A stretch of DNA of 64,000 bases from Carnegiea gigantea. Lineage: Eukaryota; Streptophyta; Magnoliopsida; Caryophyllales; Cactaceae. How positions within the stretch are numbered: position 1 is the stretch's first letter; each line of letters begins with the position of its first letter. The translations under genes were made by a program, and so were the position numbers. Shown piece after piece: positions 1 through 12,761 of the stretch. The notes under the pieces were generated by a model, which saw only the letters and a list, made by a program, of their open reading frames with translations, was not told the DNA's origin and searched no databases. The DNA lies in assembly GCA_029747015.1 (NCBI GenBank), contig JAKOGI010000082.1, positions 1,091,501 through 1,155,500 of the forward strand, written 5' to 3'.

Positions 1-475
1 ATGTTTTCACTTTGAGGATGTGTAGTGGAACAAATCATAATGCAGCTTGGCCAATCAATAGGATTACAGGACCATCAACACCGCCCAATGTGGGTCCCAC
101 ATTATGGGTTAGGGAGATTCAGATGCAATTAGTTTCAACCCTATAAACATTTCTGTTAGTACAAAGGCGGATTGTTATGAATCCAAATATCTAAATATGA
201 ATTTAAATTTGAATGTGAAAGCTTTTTACAGATCACATATGACGGGCTATCTTTAGTGGTTGTAAGTAAACCTTTTCTAATCATACCTATTATAGGATAT
301 TAAATGAGTGCTTAAATGAGCCCCCTTGAAAAATTTATCTTCATTTAACGTTGGAAATACCCTTTTGGAAAGTCAAATTCAGACTCTGAAAAAGAATGGT
401 CTTGAATATTCAGGTTTAAATTCTACTTACATTAGCTTTTACGTCTCTACACGCTTGCTTCAGTGGTTGTGTCTT

Positions 476-785
476 GTCCCTGTTTGGTAAACAGCTGTTA
501 GCTGTTTATATTAGCTATTAGCTGTTTGAGTTAGCTGTTTGAATTAGCTGTTTGTTGAAAAACTGTTTGGTAAAATTAGCTGTTTCTGATAAAGTTGTGA
601 GACAAAAAACTAATTCTTCAAAAAGCCCTTCCAAAAAGCTCATGGAATTAGCTTTTTCAAATTAGCTTTTTGGACCCAAAAAGCTCTTTCAAAAAGCTCT
701 TTCACTAAACACCAAAATTAGCTTTTGGTCAAAAAACTCTTTTTGATCAAAAAACTCTTCAAAAAGCTATTTGCCAAATAGGACC
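476..785. mobile_element. MITE rich in AGCTGTT/AGCTTTTT motifs
   Basis: Both ends carry related inverted termini. The left end reads GTCCCTGTTTGGTAAACAGC and the right end, reverse complemented, reads GGTCCTATTTGGCAAATAGC. The interior consists of reiterated AGCTGTT, TTAGCTGTTTG and AAAAAGCTCTTT units with no coding capacity. Related sequences recur near 22501-22707 (same orientation) and 23172-23425 (opposite orientation). I could not settle a target-site duplication, so the superfamily is open. Confidence 0.6.
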
Positions 786-2454
786 AAAGTTGTTGATATT
801 AGAATCTCTTTAGATCCTGCAAAAGCAGGGCTCATCCTCGAAGATGTACTTATCGGTACATTATAACCTTTAAAGTGGCAGGGCGCAGTTTCAATGCCAA
901 TTTTGAAAAGAAGAACAAGGAGAGGGAGATGATGCAGCAATCAGTTGGCAGTCGAAAGTTAACAGCAATTGCTAGTACAATTATTGATAGATACAGTAGT
1001 TCAGTTGGGAGACAATCTTGATCATGCTAATCCTTGGAAAAAGAAGTTGATAATAGTATCTTATCAAAAAATAAATAAATAAGAAGTTGATAATAGCATT
1101 ATTTCTTGTGATATTTGTGATATTTAAGTTATCCAAATGAAACCCTGTTTGACATAAACAATTGACATGACGTAGAAATTTATGTCACAGGTGACCTTTT
1201 TAAAAAAAAAAAAAAAATTACACCCGGGTGCTTGAGTTTATCAAAAATAATATTTTTTTCATTTTTTAAAATTCACCTCTTATTTTAGATGGTCTCCTTT
1301 TTAAAAAAATAAAGTTTTTATGGTCTAAATTATTTTAGATGGTCTCCTTTTTAAAAAAAATTATGGTTTAAAAAATTAAGCTTTTTGAGAGAGGGGAACA
1401 TAGGCAAATCGTCATATATTAAATGACACTGAAAATGCGATCTATAATCAGGATTTTAACCTTGATGCATGCAATTGTAATATTGTCATTGAATACCATG
1501 CACTAATTATAATTACGTTGTAATTAGTCCTATTAAAGTTGCTTTATATTTCGTTTTAGAATAATCAATATTAAAAATTAATAGTATCGCAATCAATCAT
1601 TTATTTTTATTAAGATCATGTTGCCAAAAATGATTACAAGATCAACACTTATGTTGTATACATTTAGGTCTATCGACTTGAGGTATTTGGCATTTTCAGG
1701 AGAGGAAAATCTAACTTTTCAGTAGAGACCGGATGAAAATGAAGAATCTTGATTTTTTTTTTTTTTTAAGTAACTATTTTACCGTAAATGAATTGATACT
1801 AAACTTATAATTGTATTATGGAATGGGGATGGACACCCAAAAAAAAAAAAAAAAGGACTCGTAATTTGGTAGGTCCTACGAGTAATGATGGTGGAGTCTT
1901 CATGGGAGACTTTCAAAGAAAACGGCTCCATCGAGGCTGTTCCATCGGATTAAAATCCCTTTCTTACGTTGCATAGTCTTCTGTCTCTCTCAACTTCTTC
2001 GATTTAGTCTGAAAACCAGATCAAATATTTTTCAAACTTCATTTTATCTACTTAATTAATGCACCCAAATCTTGTATAATATGCACCTACAGAAGTCATT
2101 GGAGCCACATAAATCCCTTCCAAGGAAAAAGTGATGCCATTTTGATTTGGGTATCTCTATTAAATTACATCATGACCAAGTTGAGCTCCCAAGGGGAAAA
2201 AAAAAAAAAGAAAAGAAAAGGGTTTTGTGAGGTAGAAGAAAACACCCCTCTTTAGCTTTTTGTAATCCTATATGTGAAAAACTTGTCACAAAAGCTCCTC
2301 CTAAACAAGAATCTCCTACCCCTAAAGCAACCTTTTCTCCAAGCTATTCTCATCATTTCTTCATTCCCCCCTTCACCTTCATCTCATTAATTCTCTCCCC
2401 CCTCAAAAAAACCTCCCCACTTCATCCATGTCCAACTAGTGAAACTTGCCTGCA
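786..2454. other. AT-rich upstream region without a gene
   Basis: No convincing coding region. There are homopolymer A and T tracts near 1200, 1750, 1840 and 2200, and a short direct repeat around 1280-1355 (a TTTTAGATGGTCTCC-containing phrase occurs twice). The last 100 bases before the DUF1218 start codon are CT-rich, as expected of a plant 5' leader. Confidence 0.5.
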
Positions 2455-4672
2455 ATGACGCCTCCGGCCATAACCCATGAAGACCTGGCACCTAAGCCTC
2501 GAGGTGTCAGCCTAGCCAGCAAGACGGGAGTCATCCTCACCATCGCCTGCATCCTTTGCGGCCTCCTTTGCTTTGTCCTCTCCCTCTTTGCAGAGGCCAC
2601 CCGTTCTGAGGTCATACATATATCCTGAAGTTATTACGTTACCTTCATTAGGATTCAGCACTATGTCACATCGATTCATACTGATAATTAAAACATTTAG
2701 TTTGCTCATATTGTATATGCAGGTGACGTGGCTGGTGCTGAACGACCACAATAGCAAGGGTGGTCATAAGGGGGAGTATGAGTGTATATACAGCGGAAGT
2801 GGAGAGGTGCCATTGATTTGTGCATCAGCTGGGTTCGTTACACTGGGAATTACAATGCTGGTTCAACATTCATTCATGCTGATTGCACTGAGTAAGACTA
2901 CACCTCCTATGTTCGTCAGTTGGGACCCAGAGTCTTCTAGGCCTATCGACTCTTTGTCTTGGCAAGCTGCCTTCTTCTTCTTCTCCACTTGGTTAGTCTC
3001 ATCTCATATCTTTGCTGCCCCTTTTTATTCTTCCTATTTATTAATTTTCCTCTCTTAACTCCCTTCATTAGAGTTTCATTAGTTGTACTATCATAACAAT
3101 CACACCTAGATGAACTGTTAATCACCCCAATTAATTATTAACCGTCATCATAAAACATTCGTCTTATACTATGTCTTATGTGAAACGGTCTCACACAAAA
3201 CTTTCCATATCTTATGTGCTCTTGCAGCATATGTTCTCATTGCCTAAATTTTTTTTTTAAAAAAAAAAAGAAAAACAATGGTAAATACAGGCCATCTATG
3301 GGGCTCCCCATCTCAGGGCAGACCCAATAGGTCAACTAACCTAGGAGAAGGGAGACAAAGTTATAAGGGCCCAAAGGCCCAACCCCTGCCTCTCTCCTCT
3401 CCCAATCAATTGGAAAAGGGAGGTCCCCTAGATGCGAGCGTGGGTGAGGAGGGGTGGCGCAAATGCAGTGTAGCATTGCCTGTACGTATATGTTTTTATG
3501 TGTGTATTTATAATATATTAATTTTTTTCGTTACTATATATTTAATGACGTGACTTATAAAAGTATACATTTTTATAAATATTGATATAGGTAGTAGCTC
3601 ATGCATGACGATAGCCTTGAAGTTTCAAGGTGTAAAAGAATCTTTGGAAGTACTAGCATTTTCCCGTCTAAGAAAACGATATTCTAGGAAACTTTTAATT
3701 CTCCAGTACAATCTAAGAGCCTCACAAGTGTTAATGGATTGTGAAACCACATACTCCACACTGTTCTTGATTTCATGTATTCAATGAGAAGCCTCATTAG
3801 GCACACAAGTCCTGTCAATTAGATCGGCCAAATGGATAGCTTGGATTAGATTGGATTATATCAGGTCAATTTTAATTTTTGGAAGGATTAATGTCATGTT
3901 CGTCAGTATAACAATAATGTTCTGTCTGAGCTCGATTCAAATTAGTATAACATTACAATTTACAATTAAAAAAATTGATGAGCACTAAATTGGATTAACA
4001 TATGATTAGACTCAATATTATGTGAACCTTGCTCCTATAGTGTGGGGTGGAGTTTCCATACTTTTAATTAGGATTCAAATCTTGATGAACACAGTTTTTT
4101 TAGCGGTAGTTGTGGTATTTCAAGAGGCATCTTGATTCTTGTGGGCTTAAATGACTGGGTCATGCCTCTATGGGGCCTGATCTGGTGATTGTGCAATCCT
4201 CTCCAAAGAAATGATTGATCTTGTTAATTTTTTATTGTTATTGTTCAGAAAACATCTCAACCAAAAGTTTAAACTAATAGTTGAAGGCGTAGGTTATACG
4301 CTAACACGCCCCCTCACGCGAATGCACTTACCTTGCGCAACAAATCGATATGGGGGCTATTGAGATTCGAACTCGAGACCTCTCGTTCAGAAAGACTCTG
4401 ATGCCATGTTCAAAAATCAACGTAATCAAAAGCTTAAGCTTTTGGCTGGACTGATTCTTGAATATGGTGTCAGAGTCTTTCTGAGCGAAAGCTCTCCAGT
4501 TTGAATCTCAACAGCCCCCCATATTGATTTATTGCGCAAGGTAAGGGAGTCTTTGCAGCCTCCACGGTTGACGGCTCAGCCTAATGGGTATTCATATGAG
4601 GGTGCGTTTTAGAGTATAAACCTATTCCTGGGCCACCATGCTTAAACTTCTGCTTGAGTTGGTTCTTAAACA

Positions 4673-4726
<54 letters not shown>

Positions 4727-5478
4727 TGGTCTTAGACCCTCAATTTAACCGAAGTCAAATTGTTGGCCAATAAGAGCAGAATACTGGATCAAGTTCGCAT
4801 ATGATTAAACTCATTGCTTTTTTGGGAGTAATATTAGATCCTCCATTTAACTAAAGTCAAATTACTGTTGGCCAATGAAAAAGAGTCATTTAAGCCAACT
4901 TGTATTGATAAACTCATATTGCATTCAAGTAAGGACAACGACCTTTTCTCTAAAAATCATCTGATTTTTCAGACACTCCTTTAAATTAAAAGTTAAAACT
5001 ATTCAACAAACTTGACCCAGAAGATCATTTCCCTACACGACAACTAACCGGTCACGTATCATATATTTTCAGGCTTTGTTTTGCAGTGGGGGAGATAATG
5101 CTACTAATTGGACTAAGTGTAGAATCAGGGCACTTAAAAGACTGGTCTAGACCAAGGCCGAGTTGCCTGATCATCAGGGAAGGAGTGTTCACATCAGCAG
5201 GCGTTTTCTCTCTTCTGACAGTCTTCTTAGCTGCTGGTTTATATGCCACCTTGTTGAGGGTCCAGTGGCTTTGTCAGCAGCAAGAGAACGTACGACGCGA
5301 GGTCTTGGACGTCTCCACCCTCTACGCCTCCCCTCCACGGTCCCCCCGGCCACCTCATCTGACGGCTCACAGTCGCTTATCCGACGCTGCTGGACAAAAT
5401 CTGACCCTCCATTGGTCGTCTTTGCATCAATATCTATCCGGATCAGCCTTGAGTTACAAGCAAGATAGTCCAGTTTAG
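2455..5478 (+). CDS. DUF1218 four-helix membrane protein (MWL/DESIGUAL family)
   Basis: Three exons with GT-AG introns: 2455-2610, 2723-2991 and 5073-5478, giving 276 residues. ATG 2455 opens a short Pro-rich cytosolic tail. Hydrophobic segments lie near residues 25-46, 82-107, 130-158 and 179-203, the usual DUF1218 topology. An extracellular loop between the first two helices contains Cys73. Splicing joins the FSTW end of exon 2 to LCFAVGEIMLL in exon 3. The C-terminal ~70 residues are Ser/Pro-rich and polar. Characterised relatives in Arabidopsis affect lignin deposition (MWL) or leaf symmetry (DESIGUAL); which role applies here cannot be decided. Intron 2 is 2.1 kb and carries several repeats, including the palindrome at 4246-4669. 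Confidence is high for the family and the intron-exon model, low for the physiological role. Confidence 0.88.
4030..4220 (+). repeat. SINE-like repeat in intron 2 of the DUF1218 gene
   Basis: The segment shares a phrase of the type GGGTCATGCCTC-n-ATGGGGCCTGATCTGGTGATTGTGC with a second locus around 43135-43190, and an upstream GGATTCAAATCTTGAT box-B-like string. It looks like an old, 3'-truncated SINE copy. Family membership rests only on this within-window similarity. Confidence 0.35.
4246..4669. repeat. Long palindrome (two head-to-head SINE-like arms)
   Basis: The centre is the perfect 16-base palindrome AAAAGCTTAAGCTTTT at 4428-4443. From there the sequence reads outward as an inverted repeat. 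The best-conserved arm section is 4327-4413 against 4458-4545, with roughly 80-85% complementarity by eye. Similarity then continues to about 4246 and 4669 after an extra ~45 bases in the right arm. Each arm, read from the centre, has a CATGGCATCAGAGT-like box A region and a GAGTTCGAATCTC box B region, suggesting a tRNA-Met-like SINE present twice in opposite orientation. The element lies wholly inside intron 2 and would fold into a long hairpin in the pre-mRNA. Confidence 0.8.
4672..4726. repeat. (ATT)n microsatellite
   Basis: About 18 uninterrupted ATT units immediately follow the right arm of the palindrome, as if grown from an A/T-rich SINE tail. Confidence 0.95.
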
Positions 5479-6539
5479 AGGTGATGGGCCGGGCCTGAAT
5501 AGGGCTGGGCCTCAGTTGGACCCAACTAATTGGCCCAAACTATAGCTGTGAACTTGTTACACAGGGAAATGTATATTACACATGCCAGATCCAGATGTGT
5601 CCCTTCACTTTAAGAGATGAGTGAAATCAGGGTTTTTCTTCCTTTTTTTTGTTTTCGGTGGGGTGTGTAAACATAGGTTTTCCTGTCAGAAATTTTCAGT
5701 TACAAGGGCATTGAATTGATCAGTTTGTAAATCAAGGACACAGTTGAGCAATGATCAACTGCAGTGCAATTTTCATATATAATCAAAAGATTCGAAGACT
5801 GAGTTCAAAATGTGACATACTTCTAACTTCAATATTGACTGGTTAACTAAGATTTTGTTAACATAATAGTAACTGTTTTTTTCTAAGAAATCATTGCTGA
5901 ATTATCCAATTTAAAGTGTGAAATGGCCCATCAACCAACATAGTTAGCAAAATTTGAGGTTTTCTTGACACTGTCTAGTTGAAGCCAGCACCTTGTTCAT
6001 CCAAATGATGATGAAGTGTTGACAGACACCTCCTCCTGCTAGGCACTGTCTAACCTTTCTGATGGTTGAAGTGACAAACTGCAAGCTTTAGTTGGGCAAA
6101 GTATCCTGATGTCCATACAACTCGATCGTTCCGTTGCATCTATTAAGAGTATAAACTTATTCCTGAACCTTCAACCGTAAGTTTGAACATTATCGATTGT
6201 TTGCTTTTGTGATTCTGGATTCATCTAGGCAATTGCATAATCTGAATATCACATTGATATTAATTAGTTTATGTGGGATGAATACATACTTTCTTTGGTT
6301 TCACTCTTGCAAAAAACAGTGCAAAGCACCACTATGCTAAATTCACTTTCTGAAGAAAGGCGATCATGGTCTAGTTTATCTACCTGTTCCACTTCAACAT
6401 TTTCTTCACGCCGATGAATACACTTTTTTGAAGAAAAGCATGTTCACAGTCAGGAATGCACTGGATTATGACTCATCTTTGAACTACTGAACTCCTTGTT
6501 TGATGAACTTGAAGCTATATTTGGTGGAGTAGTTTAGCC
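5479..6539. other. 3' flank of the DUF1218 gene, no further gene
   Basis: This contains the presumed 3' UTR. Around 6141-6190 is a phrase (AGAGTATAAACTTATTCCTG...) resembling the outer right arm of the palindrome at 4600-4650, so probably a fragment of the same SINE family. No supported reading frame. Confidence 0.4.
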
Positions 6540-6780
6540 TTTTTTTGGGGGGGGGGGTAAGTGGCCCTAACTCACTGGGTCCCTATCTCAGGGCACCCAG
6601 TGGGTCGGAACAAGCCAAGAAGTTAGGGGTGCCAAAGTCCAGGCAATAAGCCTAGACACTAAGTCTAACCGCGCACAAAGCACAGCATATGCATCTCCCG
6701 CAAATCGAACTATGGTGGAGAGCATAGGAAGGCAATACTTGACTATCCGGCCAAGTACTCTTAAGTAGTTTCGCAAACTT
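6540..6780 (-). mobile_element. tRNA-like SINE with C/A tail (family B)
   Basis: Read on the minus strand, it begins with a GAGTACTTGGCCGGATAGTC-like box A, then an AGTTCGATTTG box B, and ends in a run of C followed by A (seen on the plus strand as T then G at 6540-6557). Related 3' sequence (CCATCTCAGGGC...) occurs at 3285-3330. No open reading frame and no clear target-site duplication. Confidence 0.5.
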
Positions 6781-6995
6781 GTGTATTATGTTATCATTGT
6801 TGCGTCTTCTAAAGGTGATTTAGCTTGCTTTGTTTTGCTTTGTCTCGAGTGTAGGCAACTTAAGAGTGACCAAAATTTATATCGCACTTTCGACACTCTC
6901 ATGTGACAGATACACACTTATATACATTAAAAAATAGAATATATATTAAATACATTTCAAGAAAATATGCATAAATTAGAAGGAAAGAGCAGGTA

Positions 6996-7863
6996 TCATA
7001 TATATATATATATTAAAAGTTGGATACAAACAATGTATGAATGACATGTGGCATCCTACATGGCACAAAATGATGACTTGGCAACTTGCAATTAGTGCAT
7101 ATTAGTTGAGGCATATTAATCAACATCAATGCTATTAATTAGAATTTATTATATGTTATGAACTTAATTATTCATTGCATGGTTTTACACTCCTAACTTA
7201 TTTTATTTTTTTAGTAAGTCCTCATATGATTAGCTTGGTGTGCAATGATTAATTTTTTTGTATTTCAAATTGATTCATTTTATTTTTCAATATTAAAAGA
7301 ATACAATTAGATAAAAGAATCAAATTTTACCTTAATTTTAATTGTTACTACTTATTATTTTTTAAAGTCTAGATCTTGAGGTCATTGTAAATGAGTCATA
7401 GCATATTTCCATGTAACAATTTAATTGTATAGGGCAATTTATGAATGATATATAAGATAACATGTACAAAGATTGTTTTAGATTGTTTGGCTATATGAAT
7501 ATTTATATAGGGCTGATTTTCGGATATCTTACGTAGAGCAATTTATGAGATTGTAATATAATTTTTATGAAATTAAGTTAAATTAAAATATATTCTATTT
7601 AACTCCTAAAAAATATCCATCACAAATTAATTACGCTATGATGTGTTTGATAATCATAAAAAATGGTAAATGACAAATCATTATCATATGAAAATAAAAG
7701 TAATTTAGAGTGATTTTAAAGGAGAACATAAAGCAAACAATAATTATGCTATTATAAAATTTTTAATCCACTTTTTAAAAAAATATTTTTATTAATTATT
7801 TATACTAATATTATTAAAAGAAAAATTAACTAACATCCTTGCATTGCAAGGGTGTAACACTAG
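6996..7863 (+). mobile_element. Non-autonomous Helitron, complete
   Basis: The 5' end is TCATATATATAT...TTAAAAGTTGGAT immediately after a host A, and the 3' end is CTAG immediately before a host T, so the insertion is A^T as Helitrons require. Twelve bases upstream of the 3' CTAG lies the hairpin CCTTGCATTGCAAGG (7837-7851). It is 868 bp, AT-rich and non-coding. Its 5' terminus is nearly identical to the one ending at 60875 on the minus strand. Confidence 0.8.
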
Positions 7864-8955
7864 TACATAATAATTTTCCAAGTGTGACCAAGATTATCTA
7901 AATCTGATACACTTTGGCAAGGTCATGTCACATAGACATTATTAGAGTATCTGACCACTGATGCTTGCTTTTGTGCGCTAATTCCAGGATCAACAATAGA
8001 GACCACTTTTTGAGTTCTACAAGATTTTACAATTATCAATTAATTTTAGGACTTCCAAAGACTTTTTTTTAACTTTTTCTTCCGTTAACTTCTTCTTATG
8101 AGGAAAGGATGTGTTGGTGTCCAGTGGGCCTTTGGACTTTGTCCTCTCTTCCCCCTCCAAACCTTATTTTGGGCCTCATAAGAGAGCAACACGTCACGAT
8201 AGGCCCGCTACTACCACCCGACAAAAGGGTAAAAGCGTCATATTTAAAATTTCTCTTGTCAAAAACTTCCTCTTGCCACTGTTACACTTACCATTTGAAG
8301 AGGCGCCTAATATTGATTGTTGGCTTTTTTTTTGCCCTTATTTAAATAAATAAAATAACTCTTACTTTTTGAAGAAATCTGTCCATAGTCTCCATATTCT
8401 CTATTTCACCGGTAACGCACCATTTACCATTGCTTCACCTTTGTTGCTTCTAACCCCTTATTGCCGACTTTTACCGTTTGTTATAACTCTTTTTATGTTT
8501 ATAATTTCAACTCTTTAACGTTTGTTGTTAAACCTTACTACTTCTTGCCTTTTTTGTTAAACCTTACTACTCCCTTGTTCTTGACCACTTTTTATTTCCC
8601 TTTACTGCTCCTTACTGCTAACTCTTTTCGTTGAAACCCCAAAAAAAAAAAAAAAAAAACACTTTTTAGGTTTAGCATCAAAATGTGTAAGTACAAAGCG
8701 CCAAGAAAAAGTTAAACAAAAATCAACTAATAGAATATAAAAAGTCCTTGATTAGTTGAGCTTGACTCTGGTCAAAGATGTAGATTTTTAGCCTTGTAGT
8801 GCGTTGTATAGATTTATTCAGTAAGAGATAAACAATTGTACCGTCATTACGAAACAAACCATTTCCAGAATACAGACTAGTTTCTTAGCATCATTTCATC
8901 CAACCGAGGAGGGTGCAGTTTTCCATTGTCTCCCTCCTCGTGCAACTCTTTAAAA

Positions 8956-8996
<41 letters not shown>

Positions 8997-9767
8997 ACAT
9001 TAGTGTAAGAGTGTGTTACCTCAAGATCTTAAAGAATAAGTGCTACTGTTAATTTTTATGACGCCTTTAAAAAGAATTAATACAGAATCGGACCGAAAAA
9101 CAGACTAGAAATGCACAAGATAAATAAATCTACCCCCGATTATTAGGGCACATAATATTTGTGAGAGCGCGTACCTTCACACATTAATCTTCTCAACACA
9201 TAAATTAAATATATAAATAATTTAATTATCATATATATAATAATTATAAAACCAATGAGATCTTAGCCAAACGGTGAATATTGAGATCCTAAGTACATCA
9301 GGTATCAGATTCAATTCCCTTTTCTCCTGTTGTATTTTACTACCTTCGTTACTCATAATAACTATAATGACTTATTTGGTTCTGTGTAATCAAATTGGTA
9401 ATACAATCAAAAAGGTAATGCTGATTCCATTACCATGTTTGGTTACCATTAACAAACGTAATTAAGAATGCATCGTAATCATATTTACCTCAATCTATGC
9501 AATTATAATTACTTGACTTTTTCTAAATTATTATGATTGCATACATTTGAATCAAAGTCTACTCAACTATAAGCTATTATATTTGAAAACTTTCTCTATA
9601 TTCTCTCCATTGTCTCTCCTCTACTTCCCTTCTCTTATTACTTTGACACCACTTTTTAAAAGGTTTGAAGCCCCCCTCACCCTCTCTCTCCTCTCTATAT
9701 TAGATAAAGTTTAACCTAGATCATGATTGTATTATCGTAATTGCATTTTCGTATGTTCTAGACATCA

Positions 9768-9769
<2 letters not shown>

Positions 9770-9815
<46 letters not shown>
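9770..9815. repeat. (CT)n microsatellite
   Basis: About 23 CT units without interruption. Confidence 0.95.
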
Positions 9816-9817
<2 letters not shown>

Positions 9818-10463
9818 GCTCACATCATCGTCATCAACATCATCTTCTTCTTCTCTCTACTTGCTAAACTTGAACAATATTATATTATTATAATCTAGAA
9901 GAAATAGAGCGAAGTGAATCTCATGTGAAACATCATAATCATGATGATAAGATATTAGATTATAATTATCAACACAGTTATAAATAATTAAAATAGGCAA
10001 AAATAAAATGCGAATTGAATTGCAAGTACTTCACGCCACGTGTAAAATTAAGTATTGTTCGTAAATGAATTCATTCTATTACACTTGTAAAAACTTTATA
10101 ACTAAACATTGTAATGTAATTATTATCCCATTCCATTACACTAGTAATTGCATTATATGATTGATTCTATTATATGTGATTACATTACTTTCAACCAAAC
10201 GATATATAGATGATCATAGCATGCACCGCTAAAAATATAATACTTTGTGTAGCATGCATTTTTTTTTTTTTTTGGGTGGGTTTTACTCATACATATTTGA
10301 ATTAATAAGAACTTATAGGACAATGAAGAGGGAGTGAGTACGTAAGACATGCCAAAGACCTAGACAACAAACACTACTGTTTCCCCGACTTTGTAAAATG
10401 CACAAATGATAATGTAATCATGATTCAATTCAAGAGCAGCATAGATTCTCTTTCTTTTCTTCC

Positions 10464-10467
<4 letters not shown>

Positions 10468-10508
<41 letters not shown>
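10468..10508. repeat. (TA)n microsatellite
   Basis: About 20 TA units. Confidence 0.95.
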
Positions 10509-10512
<4 letters not shown>

Positions 10513-11039
10513 CAAAGACTGAATGGCACCCCATTCTAGTACATTCTGCTGTGCTTTCTTTTAAAAGAAAATTTCCAATTAATGCATATTTTAAAAATAA
10601 TCAAATTAAAGTTTGGCACCCAAATGAAACCCCAAAAAACAAAGGTAAAAGAAAATCTGATAATAAAATAAAAGAACATTAATGGCCCTTTTATTGACTT
10701 GGCTATAGAAAGTATGATAATAAGAAAAGGTGGTCTCATGGTGATGGGGTTTGATTTTCCTGTCCTCTTGCAATTGTCATCACCAATCACCACAACAATA
10801 ATCTTTGTTTCTGATGTGAACTTGTCTTTTTCATTGCAGTTGTGTTTGTGTGTGTCCATCATTCATTCTCTCCCAAGTGCCACCCTCTCAAGTCTCAGCT
10901 CACCCCACATACGACATGATAAATCCTCAAAAATATTGTCTCTTCTTCAATTATTTGCTAATTTGCAGCTATTTTGAGATCAATTGGAAGGCATATGAGA
11001 TGGAATCCTATGTGTCATGCTGTTCATTCATATACATTA

Positions 11040-11434
11040 GAGCAAAACCAGTGGTGAGTCAATTTTTTGGCTCACCGGTAGAGGCCTATCACTGCCGCAT
11101 TAACCTTCTCTCCAATTTTTTGCCTCACAATCCTCACTCTCTCCAGTGGAAGACTCATCATTTTACCTCATCAAATAAAATAAAACTCATGGGTCCACTA
11201 TACAACACACAATTTTATTTTTAAAATCAAAAAAATAATCTAAAACCAAATTAAAATATTTAAAAAAATGGAAAAACAATTTTAAAAAAAGAAAATTTGG
11301 CCTGTGAGCCTGCTCATGGCTGCAAGCCAACTCCCGAGGCACGAGTGATGAGCCGACCACTGCAATAACTTCCCTCCCTCACTCCTCTTCTCTCTCCTCC
11401 TGTTTGCCTCGCGAGGAAGCCATTGTACTTGCTC
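11040..11434. mobile_element. PIF/Harbinger-type MITE
   Basis: It is flanked by TTA direct repeats (11037-11039 and 11435-11437), the target-site duplication of the PIF/Harbinger superfamily. The left end GAGCAAAACCAGTGG matches the reverse complement of the right end, GAGCAAGTACAATGG, in 10-11 of 15 positions. It is 395 bp and non-coding. A related left end (TTA then GGAGCATTTTCAATTG) occurs near 18588. Confidence 0.75.
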
Positions 11435-11437
11435 TTA

Positions 11438-11856
11438 GTTGATCATGCTTTTTGATATCTGTTTTTAAGTATAGTTATCGGCCTAAATACATTTTCATTA
11501 CTATACATTAGGGGTGGGTAATGGACGGGGTCGGATTGAATAGGGATCGGCCCCATTTATAAAGTGGACTGAGTCGAGTCATGGTCAAGTCGTTAACATT
11601 TATATATCATTGGATAGATCAGGATTAAAACAAAAAGGTTATTGTGTGTATTTTTGTCTTCCTTTAAGTTCTTAATGGTTGAATGTGAGAATGTTGATTT
11701 GTTCAGAATACAAGGAAATCTAAGAATCTCTAAAACCTCATCTCCTATGAGTGGCTCAGAGTTGAGCTACATGGTTTCATTTATTGCCGCCCAGATACTC
11801 ATTATTTTTCCCAAATTAAAATCCTTTTTTCATAAGCTTTTGCTTTTTTTTATTTT

Positions 11857-11910
<54 letters not shown>

Positions 11911-12218
11911 TTTTTCCTATCTCTATCAGGAAACAAAATGTCCCTTTTTTACACTTAATTCAAACCTGATTGATCTGATATCAGTGAAGTCTGAATTTGC
12001 AGACTTTTCTATGCTAATTTCAACTTGATCATCATTAAATGAACAATTTATTCAGATCAAAAATCTTAATTGCATGCTAAGCCGGTCTTTAACACCCCCA
12101 CCTTTTTGTCGTGTTGAAATAAAGAGTCCAGCTGGAAAGAGTGCATGCAAAGTCTTTAATTTATTTTTTATTATCAGACAATACTTTTGGATATTACCGT
12201 TAGTAGTAAGGTAACTTA
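11438..12218. other. Gene-free stretch with (AT)n
   Basis: A short GGGGTGGGTAATGGACGGGG string at 11510-11530 resembles an hAT-type terminus, but no partner end was found. (AT)n at 11857-11901 is followed by a T tract. No gene. Confidence 0.4.
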
Positions 12219-12602
12219 AACTCCGTTTGATCCTTAGTAAATTTGATAGAAAGAAAAGTTAGAAACAAAAAAATATGAAGGAACAAAAAGTAGGACGAAA
12301 ATGAGTTTTTTTCTCTTTTTTGGATTGAGAAAAAATACAAGAATTTGGAAGAGAAATCTAAATATTAATGAACTATTTGAATCATGTTGATGTCATCTAA
12401 GTAATGTGAGGTTAGATGAGGTTGAGAATTTTCCTCACAATTTTATGAAGAAAATTTTATCATTCGTTTCTAACAATTTTTCCGTCCAATTTTTCTCAAT
12501 ATTTTTTTTCTTTGGAATGTTCTCTAAACCAAACACGAGAAAAAAAGTAACTTTTTCAAATTTTATTCTTTCCATCAAATTTTTCATGGTCCAAACAGAG
12601 CC
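12219..12602 (+). mobile_element. Tourist-like MITE, copy A
   Basis: TTA duplications flank it (12216-12218 and 12603-12605). The termini are AACTCCGTTTGATCC and, inverted, GGCTCTGTTTGGACC. It is 384 bp, AT-rich and non-coding. Its interior (CATGTTGATGTCATCTAAG...) is the reverse complement of the interior of copy B, so the two are members of one family in opposite orientation. Confidence 0.8.
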
Positions 12603-12761
12603 TTAGTTTCCGACTCAATTCTGGAATTAGATGTATTTATCGTGTATTTATCTTGTCGTTGAATGATTGGTACTTCTACTAACTACATAAAATATATGAT
12701 ACTAAGCTTTTAACTAATTGTGCATCAGGAAACATCCTTACCAAAAACCTAAATACTCTTA

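Larger units (their letters stand above)
7864..11039. other. Gene-free stretch with microsatellites
   Basis: It contains (ATT)n at 8957-8995, (CT)n at 9770-9815 and (TA)n at 10468-10508. A tRNA-like string with a GGTATCAGATTCAATTCCC box B lies at 9250-9320 and may be another SINE remnant. Two stretches rich in GTAATTACATT/ATTCCATTAC motifs at 9370-9560 and 10010-10205 resemble the two ends of one MITE. No convincing coding region. Confidence 0.45.

Noticed and set aside
8109..8353. Two overlapping ~80-codon plus-strand frames
   Set aside because: No family resemblance, no splice context and no conserved start; chance frames.
9250..9320. tRNA gene
   Set aside because: A box-B-like string is present but no cloverleaf can be drawn; more likely a SINE remnant. 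The same holds for the other tRNA-like segments.
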